Shown piece after piece: positions 46,708 to 57,480 of a stretch of 64,000 bases of DNA. The position numbers were made by a program, and so were the translations under genes. A model generated the notes under the pieces. It ran no database searches. It was given only the letters and a program-made list of their open reading frames with translations, and was not told the origin of the DNA. Position 1 is the stretch's first letter. Every line of letters starts with the position of its first letter. The DNA is from Taxillus chinensis (taxonomy: Eukaryota; Streptophyta; Magnoliopsida; Santalales; Loranthaceae). The stretch covers positions 50,185,158 to 50,249,157 of the forward strand of contig CM042091.1 in assembly GCA_023512835.1 (NCBI GenBank). The letters run 5' to 3'.

Positions 46708-47951
46708 TGTTGGTCCCTGGGAGCCTAGAGGGGGGTGAATAGGCTCTTATTGAAATTCTTTTCTCACTCAGGGACAACACTGATTCTGGTTAAAAGAAAT
46801 ATTCAGTGCATGATAACCAGATAGTGGAAGTGTTTTGTTTTATTATCTAAAGATAATTACAACAAAAAGCACAGCAATTATAGCTGATAGCAATAATACT
46901 CTCTTTTACAAATTACACACACATTGGCTAGATTATCTCTATTTTGCACATGTACTCGCGCGTATCAGTTCTTCCTTTTTATGCTCTCTTTTTCTAGATA
47001 TAAAACACTTCATATATATATATATAGACATCCTAGGAATCTATCTTGGAACCGTATTTTCCGAGCACCGTATAAACATTAAGTTCTTCTCGGAAAATGC
47101 TTATGCTATAATCGCTACTGGATGAGGAGCTCAAAATATTGGAAGTGTAAGTGTATTAAATTTCTTCGCTTGATTCCAATTTCAATTAATGCTTTGTCCA
47201 TATCTCTGTGCGTTCCACATGTAAGACGATTTAGATCTTCAACGAGTTTGTCTTATCTAGCGACGCAGCGAGCTGATGTCTTGAATGCAGCTTTGCATAA
47301 GTTGAAGAAGCATCTTCGTAGTCAGTCGTAAAGTTCCTTACTCTGGGTGAATGAAGCTCGGATCCTTACTCCGTGTCAGTGATTGCTTACTCCGTGTGAA
47401 TGAAGTTCCGGAATCCTTGTTCCATGTTAGCGCTTTCTTACTCCGCATGAAGTAAAGGTTCAGATTCCGTATTCCGCATCAGCATGTCCTTACTCCGAAT
47501 AAGTCATTCCTTACTCCACTCGAATGAAAGACTCGGACTCCTTAGTCTGTATCTTCTTTTCCTTAGTCCGTTAGAGTGGAAGACTTAGGTTCTTTCTTCA
47601 ACAAAATCTCTCTTAATCTGTGCAAGCTTGTAGACTCGGAATCTTACTCCGCATCTTTTGACTTAGTTCATTTTAAGAATGAGATGTGGATTCCTTAGTC
47701 TATTTCACCAAACATTTAATCTGCACTAACGATCCTTACTCCGTATGAAGACTTGGTTATTTACCAAGTGTTTGATGACACTCATGATAATCCGGATCAG
47801 GATTATATATCATGTCCTTCGCTTTGCTCTCTGAGTGTAAGTCTAGTTTAGGGTTTTATCTTCTACAAGCTTAGAATAAACATGAAACATCCCAAATCAA
47901 ATTACATAGGGTTTTGAACAACATCATCCAAATTATGGGTTTGATCCAATA
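46708..47951 (-). repeat. 5' LTR of Copia B
   Basis: It starts TGTTGGTCCCTGG and ends TTGATCCAATA (expected CCAACA, one change). A minus-strand TATA run lies at 47016-47030. The CCTTACTCCGT-like array fills about 47335-47760. The primer site expected just left of 46708 is missing: the sequence passes from gag leader to LTR without TGGTATCAGAGC. Confidence 0.88.
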
Positions 47952-48395
47952 CTTGGTAAGTCTTCAGGATACATGCCGATTCCACTATGATACCACTCTG
48001 TCACGGGGTCAGATTTCCTTTGCCTCTCAATCCATTACGACACTTAGCTTTCCTCTCTATGGTCTGCTAAGTTTAGCATTTGAGGGTTAAAGCGCACGCA
48101 AACTGGTTTCACCTTACCTTGGGCTTATTAGGAGAATGACTCCAATTCTCGACCAGTTTGTGTAAGGATGGCCAAATCCCTTCCTCAATGTCAAGTCCTT
48201 GACTAGCGGTGTGCTCTCTACACTCAAGCAGGTTGGCACGTCTGAACTCTGAAGGGGCTCCATTTATTCTCTGACACGAATTGTCTAAAGCCTTTCATTG
48301 CGCACCATCTACACTTCAACCTGCCCCTCTCCTACATGTAGCACTTTTTCCTATTCAGAAAGTGTCATTGAGTGACGTTCTAAATTCTCAGGGCA
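47952..48395 (-). mobile_element. Small LTR element (TRIM-like), minus copy: 5' LTR and primer site
   Basis: 47999-48395 (397 bp) is the reverse complement, with divergence, of the LTR at 48887-49281. It reads TGCCCT...CGTGACA on the minus strand. On its left a minus-strand primer site GAGTGGTATCA is followed by 40 bases that match the internal start of the plus copy (CGGCATGTATCCTGAAGACT). The element is cut at 47952 by Copia B. Confidence 0.78.
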
Positions 48396-49281
48396 CTTCA
48401 ACCCTCAAAGGCTAAACTTAGCAGACCATGGAGAGGAAAGCTAAGTGCTGCAATGGGTTGAGAGGCATAGGAAATCTAACCCCGTGACAAAGTGGTATCA
48501 GAGCGGAACCGGCCTGTATCCTGAAGACTCGCTGAGTACTTTTGCGAGCAGCGTGATTCTAAGGTGGGAGCTCACAGAGGTGAGTCGTCCGGTAGCGTCT
48601 TGCACACATTCGTGTCCACAAAGGTGGAGTATCCTAGAGTGTGATATAGAGTTGGGCAAGGTGGGTGAAGGAGCGCGTCAGACGATCTTGGAAGCCTTTT
48701 ATCCGTTGGACATTAGGCGAGTGGGGAACATCTTGCTGAAGATGTTGCAACTTGCAGGGAAGTGATGTCCAACCAGTTGTCATTGGGTGAGTGGGGGCGT
48801 CAAGGTGAAGATGCCACAGCTTGCGGGGAAGCGATGTTAACAACCAAAACGAGGGCATTGCAAGGATTGGGTGGAAGAGAATATCATGCCCTAAGAAATT
48901 GGGATGCCTCTTAGTGGCACTTTTTGAATAGGAAGAAGTACTACATGTAAGAGTGGGGCAGGTTGAAGCGTAAACGATGCGCAGTTAAAGGCTCTAAACA
49001 GTTTGTGTCGGAGAATGGATGGAGCCCAATCGGAGTTTAGACGTGGCGACCCGTTTAAGTGCAGAGAGCACACCGCTAGTCAAGAACTTGCCATTGAAGA
49101 AGGATTTGGTCATCCTTACACACAGTGGTCGAGAACTAGAGTCGTTCTCCTGATGAGCCCAAGGTAGGCGAAACGAGTCTACGTGCGTTTCTACCCTCAA
49201 AAGCTAAACTTATTATACCATGGAGAGGAAAGCTAAGTGTCGCAATGGGTTAAGAGGCGTAGGAAATTTGACCCCGTGACA
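48396..49281 (+). mobile_element. Small LTR element (TRIM-like), plus copy
   Basis: The 5' LTR survives only as its last 94 bases (48396-48489), followed by the primer site TGGTATCAGAGC (48493-48504), 397 internal bases (48490-48886) without a credible ORF, a purine-rich stretch (GGGTGGAAGAGAATATCA) and a complete 395-bp 3' LTR (48887-49281). The size and absence of coding sequence fit terminal-repeat retrotransposons in miniature, which rely on proteins of other elements. The missing left part of the 5' LTR may lie beyond the minus copy inserted there. Confidence 0.78.
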
Positions 49282-49565
49282 CCAGCCCAGCAAGCATGCG
49301 GGCTGGGCTAGGCCAAAGATTTCTGGACGGTTTAAAAGCAGGCCTAAATAAGCTTAAACCGTTATGGCCTAACTAATCTTGATTTCTCACCCCTTGCTTG
49401 CTGTTATATGAGATTAACCTGTATATAAGAAGAAATTTTATGAAAATCGTAATGACCCTAGGTGAATTGGGGATTGCTTCGAAATTGATGAAATATGTCA
49501 AGTTTGGGTTAGATCAAGTTGATAAATCATCAAAGTAGTTAAAGGATCCTTTCGTTGGTGTTTAC
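49282..49565. other. Unidentified sequence left of Athila-2
   Basis: AT-rich, without ORFs. A short hairpin AGCCCAGC/GCTGGGCT (49284-49291 and 49302-49309) lies at the left edge. It would join 62919 onward if Athila-2 and one target copy were absent. Confidence 0.6.
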
Positions 49566-51063
49566 TGATAACGTGCATTTTATACCATTATTCTAGTGTT
49601 TATTTAGGATGTTTAAGAGCATGATTAGAGCCTTATTGCTTCATATATCATATATATTTTCTCTAACCACTAAGAAGATGCTATTTGCAAATACATGCGT
49701 TTTTAAGCTGTTTTGGCAGATTTTGGACCTCACTTTTGACATAGTAGATGGCCTCAAACAATTGGCATGCAAGAACAAAAGTTTCTTAGAATGATGTCCT
49801 CTACCTACCACAGAAATTTCAGAGCATTTGGAGCTGCACGTGAATTCACCCATTTCACGTGCAAGCCTATTTTTGCCTCTCAGGCCTCTACAGGATGCAA
49901 GGAAGCTTGGGGAGAAGTTTGAGCTGATTTGGAGTTGCACGTGAATTCACCATATCACGTGCAAATTGGCGTGCAGAGATATTTTTGGACCGATCCTATC
50001 GTTTTTCCATGCTGATCATTTGTTTCTGAAGGCCCATGTCCAAATTGTGGATGGAAGATAGAGATTTTAATGTTTCGAGTGTCACTTATCAAAACTACGC
50101 CGTTTTGATAGATGGGCTAGGGTACACACCTCAAAGCCCATCCAAACTCTATAAATAAGAGCTCCACGCCCTCTGCTTTGTATCCTAGACCCCCTACACG
50201 TTTTTAGAGAGAGAGAGGCTCCACGACTTGGAGGTTGCTCCTTGACCTAGGGAGAGCGGCCGTCGCAGCCGTCGTCGCGGATTTTGGAGCCTGGATTTGA
50301 AGCTTTGCTGTGCGCGTGGATAAGAAGAAGATGTTGAGCTTTTCTGCTTTGTGTTTGCTTGTAATCATGCATGAGTAGTTCTTATAATCTAGGGGAGCAA
50401 TGTAGCCCCCTTATTGCTTTGCTGTGTTTATGAATATTGGGTTTGGATGATTGAGTTTTGCATGTTTTATGAATCTGTTCTTAAATTCTATCTTTGGATG
50501 TACACCTTGGTATTCTTAGCCCTAGTCTAGGGCGGATTGAGATTCATAACTTATTTGTAATTGGTGTGATCATTATCCTTTTGCAAGTATGATTTATTGG
50601 CTTTACATGTTTGTGTGTTTAGATGACCATTCTGGCATACAACTCTTAAAAGGACCTCAATGACCATTTGTTGTCCTTGGCTTATGTTTAGCATGTTTTC
50701 AATCGGACAATCCTAATATCATGAACCAAGTAGAGATAACATAAGGAGGTGAAATTGTGACTCTAGATGCTTTTAATCCTTGAATCTTAATCCTAAAATC
50801 AATTTACTTTCTTTGTTTATTCGGAAAACCAAATAAAAATTAGATCTTTAGTTTAAAAAAGAAAACTTTTTGCCAAGACATTTTATAGAACAATAGTAAT
50901 TGGGTGTTTTGATTTGAGAACTAGAAAACTAGGCTAATCCTCGTGGGTTCGACCCCTTGCTTGCCGCTATTCTTTTAGTGCAAACTTAGGGAATTTATTA
51001 TCTTGAAGAGAGATTTAACGATATTAGCTAGCTCTTTTAGAGAGGCTAAAAATCTGTCTGTCA
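49566..51063 (+). repeat. 5' LTR of Athila-2
   Basis: It starts TGATAACGTGCA and ends CTGTCTGTCA. U3 holds four CACGTG G-boxes (49837-49842, 49856-49861, 49938-49943, 49956-49961), the 22-bp palindrome (50088-50109) and a TATA box (TATAAATAAG, 50150-50159). An AG-repeat leader is at about 50206-50217. Confidence 0.94.
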
Positions 51064-51066
51064 AAT

Positions 51067-51085
51067 TGGCGCCATTGCTTGGGGA
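51067..51085 (+). promoter_or_regulatory. Primer-binding site of Athila-2
   Basis: TGGCGCCATTGCTTGGGGA lies three bases after the 5' LTR. It is a mutated form of the Asp-tRNA-type site seen in Athila-1. A leader of about 200 bases follows before gag. Confidence 0.85.
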
Positions 51086-51281
51086 TTCAATGGTTAACTA
51101 GTTTTTAAAATCAACATTGAGTGAAATTGTTTGAATTCTGATCTTGTGTTCTATTTTGTCTTTTATTTTCTGTTATTTTGTGTTCTTTATTTGTTTATTT
51201 TGCATTGTTCGGAGCTGCTGGGTGTGTTCTTGTTGTTTTACAGGAACATACACCAAGTGTGTGAGGAATTCCTAGTTGTGC

Positions 51282-52932
51282 ATGCAAAGAGAGGAGGATA
51301 TACAATTTACTCGGGAACCTGAAAGGTTGTTCAGAGCTCGTCGTAGAGCAGCTAGGGAAGCAGCACGTGAGGCTGAAGAAGCATTGCAAGGCTTGGAGCA
51401 ATCCGTAGGCGACCTGATGGCAGATCTCAGACCTGATGGTGGTGCACCGCAAGGAGGGGCCAATTACAATGGCCAATATCCAGAAGAAGAGGGTAATCGG
51501 TTTATGCCCAGAACCTTCTTAGATTATGCAAGGCCAATGATGTCAGACCATTATTCTGGGATTCGGCAGACAAGAGTCAAAGCAAATAGCTTCGAGTTGA
51601 AGCCGGCGTTGATCAACATGGTGAGCAACAACGCGTTTGGAGGAACAGCCGTGGATGATCCACACCAGCATTTGATGAGGTTCTACCAGATGTGCGACAC
51701 CATAAAGATCAACAATGTGTCGGAGGAGGCAATAAAGCTAAGGCTTTTCCCTTTCTCTTTAAGGGATAGAGCTCTTGGCTGGTTCAACAGTCTGCCAGCA
51801 GGTTCAATCAACACTTGGGAGGAGATGCAGACCAAGTTCATGTCAAAGTACTTCCCTCCTTCCAAGGTGATCCAGCTCAGAGGGGAGATTAGCAAATTCA
51901 GGCAAGATGAGATGGAGACTCTTCATGAAGCTTGGGAACATTTCAAAGACTTAGTGAGAAGATGCCCTGATCATGGAAGACCCCAGTGGATTCAAATTGA
52001 GTCTTTCTACACAGGTCTTCAGTCCCACTCACAAAACAAGGTGAATGCAGCTGCTAGAGGATGCTTGATGAATCTAGAGCCTGACGCAGAGCACAGAGCT
52101 CTTAGAGAGGCTGTCATTAGCTGATGTGGTCTAATGTGCGTACTTCAAAGCCAAGGGAGAAGACAGCTTTAGTTGATAATTCTTCCAATGATGTGCAAGC
52201 ACAGATTCAAGCTTTAGTGAAAGGCATGGAAGTATTGGCTCTTAAAGTTGAAGGATCACAAGCTTTACCAAGAATTGAGCAGGGCTGGAGTGGAGTCGAA
52301 GAAGCAAATTATGTTGGAGGAAAGGGCTTGTATCGAAGCGCAATTTTATCCTCAACAACAATAACAAGGGTACAACCAGAACCAGGCAGCAATTTCAGCC
52401 ATTTCGGAAAAAACCAGAACCGAGGGGGAGATACCTCATTTCAGGACAAATATGTGCCCCCAGGGATGAAGCGAATCCGTATGCTACGGATAATTATTTA
52501 CACCCACCTCCAGGATTCGAGCGAAACTGACCTCGGCCTCAACAACAAAGAGGAAGGGTATATCAGAATGTGGATGAGCCAACCAAAAGAGAGGATAATT
52601 TGGAGGAAAGGGTAGTCACCATAGAATCTTCAATGAAGAATATAGAAAAGTTACTTGTGAGTTTGGCCCAAAATGTAAATCAAGGAGTCTCAGCTAAATC
52701 TTTTCCAAGTGACACTGAGGTGAACCCCAAGGAGAGTTGCAAGGCTATTACTCTAAGAAGCGGGAAGGCACTGAAAGAAGCTGAAGAGCCTAAGAAGAAG
52801 GCAACTCCAGAAGAACAAAGCAGACCCTTAGAAAGCGATGACCAAGGAAAATCAGAAAAAGCTGAAGAAAGAGTGCAAGAAAAGAAGGACCAAGAATTGA
52901 GTCAAGACAAAATAGTGAAGAACAGAGGCTGA
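51282..52932 (+). pseudogene. Athila-2 gag
   Basis: The ATG at 51282 is the first in frame. The open part to 52124 (about 280 codons) has an Arg/Ala/Glu-rich N-terminal helix and the retrotransposon Gag domain (residues about 110-240: DDPHQHLMRFYQMCDTIK, LFPFSLRDRALGWF, SKYFPPSKVIQLRGE). A frameshift at about 52120 leads to 52124-52615 and another to 52570-52932, which holds KAITLRSGKALKEAEEPKKK, the Athila Gag signature. No zinc knuckle is visible. It would form the particle core. Confidence 0.92.
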
Positions 52933-52973
52933 GGAACCAGAGGGTTGAAGAAGAGTATGAGCGCTTTCTGAGT

Positions 52974-54188
52974 TTGTTCAAAAAGCTTGAAATTAACATT
53001 CTATTTGTGGAAATCTTGGAGCAGATGCCTAGGTATAGAAAATACATCAAAGATTTTGTGACGAAGAAGAGGAAATATGGGGATCATGAGACGGTGGCAG
53101 TCACTAACGAGGTGAGCAGTGTTGTTCAACAGAGTTTGCCCATCAAGCATAAAGATCCGGGCAGTTTTAATCTCCCTTGTGTGATTGGCAATGCACCGCA
53201 GCAGCAGGCCTTATGTGATTTAGGGGCCAGCGTCAATTTGATCTCCTTTGCTTTGTACAAGCAGCTTGGGCTTAAGGGCATGAAGCCTACTTCCATATCA
53301 TTGCAGTTTGCTGAGCGGTCTACTGGAAGGCCTGAAGGGATAATTGAAGACGTGTTAGTCAAAGTGGGCTCCTTCATATTTCCAGCAGACTTTGTAGTTT
53401 TGGAGATGGAAGAAGATAGAGGAGTTCAGCTACTCCTTGGAAGACCGTTTCTCATAACGGGTTGTGCATTGATTGATGTTGCTCAAGGGCAGCTAACTCT
53501 GAGAATTAATGAGGAGACCTTAGTCTTCCACATGGGGAAGGCTTTGCAAGGTCAAGAGGAGGAGGACTGCCTTTGGGTTGAAGACCTTGAGGAATTGGTG
53601 GAAGACTACTTGGCAGAAGAAATTACCACCACCAATGATGGAGTGCTCCAGCTAACAGAAGCTCAACAAGATGAAGAAGTGGACTTGACAGCTGAGGAAG
53701 ATGAGCAAACTACAAACTCTCTGGAGCAAGCTGAGGAGGAGAAAGAAGATGACGTGCCTCCAGCTCCCGAACTGAAGGAGCTGCCTGGACACCTAAGGTA
53801 CGAATTTCTAGACTCTACAAATCAATTCCCTGTCATTGTTGCTTCTAATTTGAATGATGTGGAGTGTACTCAATTGTTAGAAGTCCTTAGGAAACACAAA
53901 AAGGCCCTAGGATGGAACATTGAAGATATTAGGGGTATTAGTCCAGGGATTTGCATGCATAAAATTTTGATGAATGATGATTTTAAACCCACTGCTGAAA
54001 GACAAAGAAGATTAAACCCTGCCATGAAAGAAGTTGTTAGAAAAGAAATTTTAAAATGGAAAAATGCGGGTATAATTTATGCTATTTCAGATAGTGAGTG
54101 GGTGAGTCCATTGCATGTTGTGCCCAAGAAAGGGGGCATGACCGTGATTAAAAATGAGAAAAATGAATTGATCCCATCTCGCCCGTGA
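52974..54188 (+). pseudogene. Athila-2 protease and RT N-terminus
   Basis: A 404-codon open segment. It begins with KKLEINILFVEILEQMPRY, a segment typical of Athila before the protease, then the active site ALCDLGASVNLISFAL (DLGA in place of DTGA or DSGA), GIIEDVLVKVGSFIFPADF and LLLGRPFLITG. After an acidic linker (about residues 205-270) comes the RT N-terminus (LRKHKKALGWNIEDI, SPLHVVPKKGGMTVI). It ends in TGA at 54186-54188, just before the RT core. Confidence 0.92.
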
Positions 54189-54939
54189 CAGGGTGGAGAG
54201 TGTGTGTTGACTATAGAAAGCTGAACAAGGCTACTAGGAAGGATCATTTTCCTCTTCCTTTCATTGACCAGATGTTAGATAGGTTAGCTGGCTATAGTCA
54301 CTACTGCTTTTTAGATGGCTATTCCGGGTATAATCAGATCATGGTTAAGCCCGAGGACCAAGAAAAGACCACCTTCACGTGCCCTTTTGGCACTTTTGCA
54401 TTTAGGAGAATGCCATTTGGGCTTTGTAATGCCCCTGCCACCTTTCAAAGGTGTATGACGGCTATTTTTCAGGGTTTGGTTGAGGAGATCATGGAGGTCT
54501 TCATGGATGACTTCTCGGTGTTTGGTTCCTCCTACCAACAGTGCTTGAAAAATCTAGATGTGGTTTTAGAAAGATGTGAGGAGAAGGAACTAGTCCTAAA
54601 TTGGGAGAAATGTCATTTCATGGTAACCGAGGGGATAGTTCTAGGGCACAAGGTGTCCGCACATGGTTTGGAGGTAGACAAGGCAAAAATCTCCACTATT
54701 GAGACTCGCCACCTCCAACCAATGAAAAAGGAGTGAGAAGTTTCCTTGGCCATGCTGGCTTTTATAGGAGATTCATTAAGGACTTCTCAAAAATTGCAAA
54801 ACCCATGAGTAGGTTCTTAGAAAAAGACACAAGCTTTGAGTTTAATGTAGATTGCTTAGAAGCTTTCAACATCCTCAAGGGTAAGTTAGTCACCGCACCT
54901 GTTATAGTCACACCTGACTGGGCTCACCTTTTGAGCTAA
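54185..54939 (+). pseudogene. Athila-2 reverse transcriptase core and connection
   Basis: VCVDYRKLNKATRKDHFPLP, FLDGYSGYNQIMVK, RRMPFGLCNAPATFQRCM and the active site VFMDDFSVFG are in one frame (54185-54736). A frameshift at about 54710 separates the connection (SFLGHAGFYRRFIKDFSKIA). RT belongs directly after the protease segment, from which it is separated by one stop and a frame change. Confidence 0.93.
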
Positions 54940-55436
54940 TGTGTGATGCGAGTGATTATGCTATGGGGGTAGTCTTAGGGCAAAGGCGAGAAAAGGTGTT
55001 TAGGGTCATTTACTATGCTAGTAAGACCTTAGATGATGCTCAACAGAACTATACCACCACTGAGAAAGAGTTGCTAGCCGTGGTTTATGGCTGCAACAAG
55101 TCTAAAGTCATTGTTTATACTGATCATGCTGCATTGAAATATTTGTTTGCTAAAAAAGAAGCTAAGCCACGCTTGATTAGGTGGGTTTTCCTCTTACAGG
55201 AATTTGACCTTGAAATTAGAGACACCAAGGGAGCCCTAAATTCCGTGGCTGATCACCTCTCTCGTGTGGAGAATGCACCTAAGTCTCTACCCATTGTAGA
55301 TGACTTTCCTGATGAGAAGTTGTTTGAGGTGCATCATCTTCCTTGGTTTCTTGACATAGCAAATTATTTAGCCACCTGGGTTCATACCCAAGCAGTTAGA
55401 CTACCACCAGAGAAAGAAATTGGTAGTGGATGCTAA
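54939..55436 (+). pseudogene. Athila-2 RNase H
   Basis: [34 protein letters not shown] and [20 protein letters not shown] mark RNase H, and [13 protein letters not shown] follows. Compared with Athila-1, 24 bases are missing in frame after GCNK (the FRPYLLG segment), which removes part of a conserved helix. The frame ends near 55430 and integrase starts in another frame. Confidence 0.92.
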
Positions 55437-56625
55437 GAAATACATTTGGGAAGATCCAATTCTTTATAGGAGGTGTCCAGACCAAATCATTAGAAAGTGT
55501 GTCCTTGAGGAGGAAGTAGATGACATAATACATCATTGTCATGCATCACATTATGGGGGCCACTTTGGGGTGCAAAGAACTGTGGCTAAAATCATGCATT
55601 GTGGCTTTTATTGGCCTCACATGGTGAAAGACACCTATGTCTACATCAAAAAGTGTGATAGATGTCAAAGGGTAGGTGGTCTGTCTAGGAAAAATGAGCT
55701 GCCATTAACTGGAATCCTTCCAGTTGAAATTTTTGACATTTGGGGCATTGACTTCATGGGGCCATTCCCCAATTCTGATGGGTATTCATACATTTTGCTT
55801 GCTGTGGATTATGTGTCTAAGTGGGTAGAAGCTATTCCTACTAGAGTGAATGATGCTAGGGTTGTGACTCACTTCCTTACCAGGAACATCTTTAGCCGTT
55901 TTGGGACACCAAGGGCTATAATCAGTGATGAGGGTAGTCATTTCTGCAACAAATTGTTTGACAAATTATTGAACAAGTATGGTGTCACTCATAGGAAGTC
56001 TTTAGCTTACCACCCACAAGCTAATGGATAAGCAGAAGTGTCCAACAGAGAGATTAAGGCCATTTTAGAGAAAACTGTTGGAGCCAATAGGAAAGATTGG
56101 TCTCAAAGGCTTGATGAAGCCTTATGGGCCTATAGGACAGCCTATAAAACTCCCATTGGGATGTCACCTTACCGTATTCTATATGGTAAGGCATGTCACT
56201 TGCCTGTGGAACTAGAAAACAAGGCTCATTGGGCCTTGAAGAAGTTAAATTTTAACCCACAAGAGATCAAGGAGCTTAGGATGACTCAATTAATTGAGTT
56301 AGATGAGCTTAGGCTGGATGCCTATGATAGTGCTAAATTTTACAAAGAAAGAACTAAGAAATGGCATGATAGGCAACTTAACAATGAACCTTTAACCTTA
56401 GGACAGAAAGTTCTTCTATTTAACACAAGGTTGAGGTTATTTCCTGGAAAATTAAGGTCCAAGTGGATGGGACCTTTTGTGATAGTTGATAAGAAGCCAT
56501 ATGGGAGCTTTGAGCTCCAAGCTGTAGATGGCAAGAATTTTTGGGTGAATGGCAATAGACTGAAACCATACTTTGATTCCACTCAGAGGGAGATAGTTGA
56601 TTCCCTCTCTTTCACCATTGCATGA
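55420..56625 (+). pseudogene. Athila-2 integrase
   Basis: The zinc region reads HHCHASHYGGHFGVQRTVAK with CDRCQRVGG. The core has [14 protein letters not shown] (Asp), [13 protein letters not shown] (Asp) and, after a TAA stop at 56029-56031 where Athila-1 has CAA, AEVSNRE (Glu). The C-terminal domain has [20 protein letters not shown] and [12 protein letters not shown]. Without that one stop the reading frame would be continuous from 55420 to 56625. Integrase joins cDNA ends to host DNA. No chromodomain is present, as expected for Athila. Confidence 0.93.
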
Positions 56626-56880
56626 TCATGTCTGAAAGTTTAGCTACAGACTTTAAATAAAGCGCTGGTTGGGAGGCAACCCAATGTTTATTGCTATGTT
56701 TTATTTTATGTTATTTTCTTTTATTTGTTTTATTCAATAAATTTGTTTGCAAGCTAACCATTGTGCAGGAGACTTTGCTTCTTTCTTAACTAACCATTTG
56801 CAGAATGAGCAAATTATTGGGTCCTGAACTTGTGGAATTATTTTTAAAGTCAAAGTCAAGGAGCAAGGAGCAAGTGAAGC
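56626..56880 (+). other. Athila-2 pol/ORF3 intergenic sequence, upstream part
   Basis: Non-coding, AT-rich, matching the Athila-1 stretch 8421-8694. No motif I can name. Confidence 0.75.
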
Positions 56881-57480
56881 CCAAAAGTGCTTGAAGATGG
56901 GCTCAAACAATTCACGTGCAAGACTTAAACATGGTCCATAATGCACAAGCAACAAAGTGGAGAAATTTGGGCCAGTTTGGGCCTGAACGTGAATTTGCAC
57001 GTGAATTGCCCAATTCACGTGCACCTCCTTTTGAGCTGTAACTTTCTGGAATGGTAGATGAAGACCATGTGAATCACGTTTACTCTTGCACGCGAATTGC
57101 TAGCTGTCATATGGTGGTTCAAAAATACAAAATACCGATTTTAGACCTCCTAGAAGCTTCAAATAATTCACGTGCAGAAGGGACTATTGCTTGCCAGATC
57201 AAGGGGGACCCACCACCAAAGTTTGGGACGATTCTGACCTGCACGCCAATTCAACTAATTCACGTGCAAGGGCTATTTTGGTCAGAACACTCTGAAAATT
57301 GAGGGGCACGTGCATCACGCCAATTGGAGCATCTTTCCTTCTGCACGCTATATAAGGAGAGGCCATCTTCAAAGGCTTCCACACCAAAATCACTTCAGAT
57401 CTGAGTATTAGAGAAACTCTGCCCTTTTGCTCTCTTGCTCTTCAGTTTTCAGCCCTTTGCTCTTTATTCTCATTCTAAAG
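56881..57480 (+). promoter_or_regulatory. Putative internal promoter of Athila-2 ORF3
   Basis: Six exact CACGTG G-boxes lie at 56913-56918, 56998-57003, 57016-57021, 57169-57174, 57261-57266 and 57307-57312. A TATA box (TATATAAGG, 57349-57357) sits 37 bases after the last and about 125 bases before the ORF3 ATG at 57481. Spacing and motif style copy the LTR U3. Plant G-boxes are bound by bZIP and bHLH factors. An intron acceptor for a spliced ORF3 message is an alternative role. Activity is inferred. Confidence 0.6.

Larger units (their letters stand above)
44564..47951 (-). mobile_element. Copia B, older SIRE-type element (5' LTR and gag only)
   Basis: The 5' LTR (46708-47951) and most of gag (46668 down to 44564) are present. 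The sequence stops at 44563, where Copia A begins. The simplest reading is that A inserted into B and that the rest of B lies left of the window; that cannot be checked here. It is related to A but clearly diverged and broken in several frames. Confidence 0.82.

Noticed and set aside
48445..48765. A 106-codon ORF in the small LTR element
   Set aside because: It begins inside the LTR, crosses the primer-binding site and has no motif; such elements are normally non-coding.
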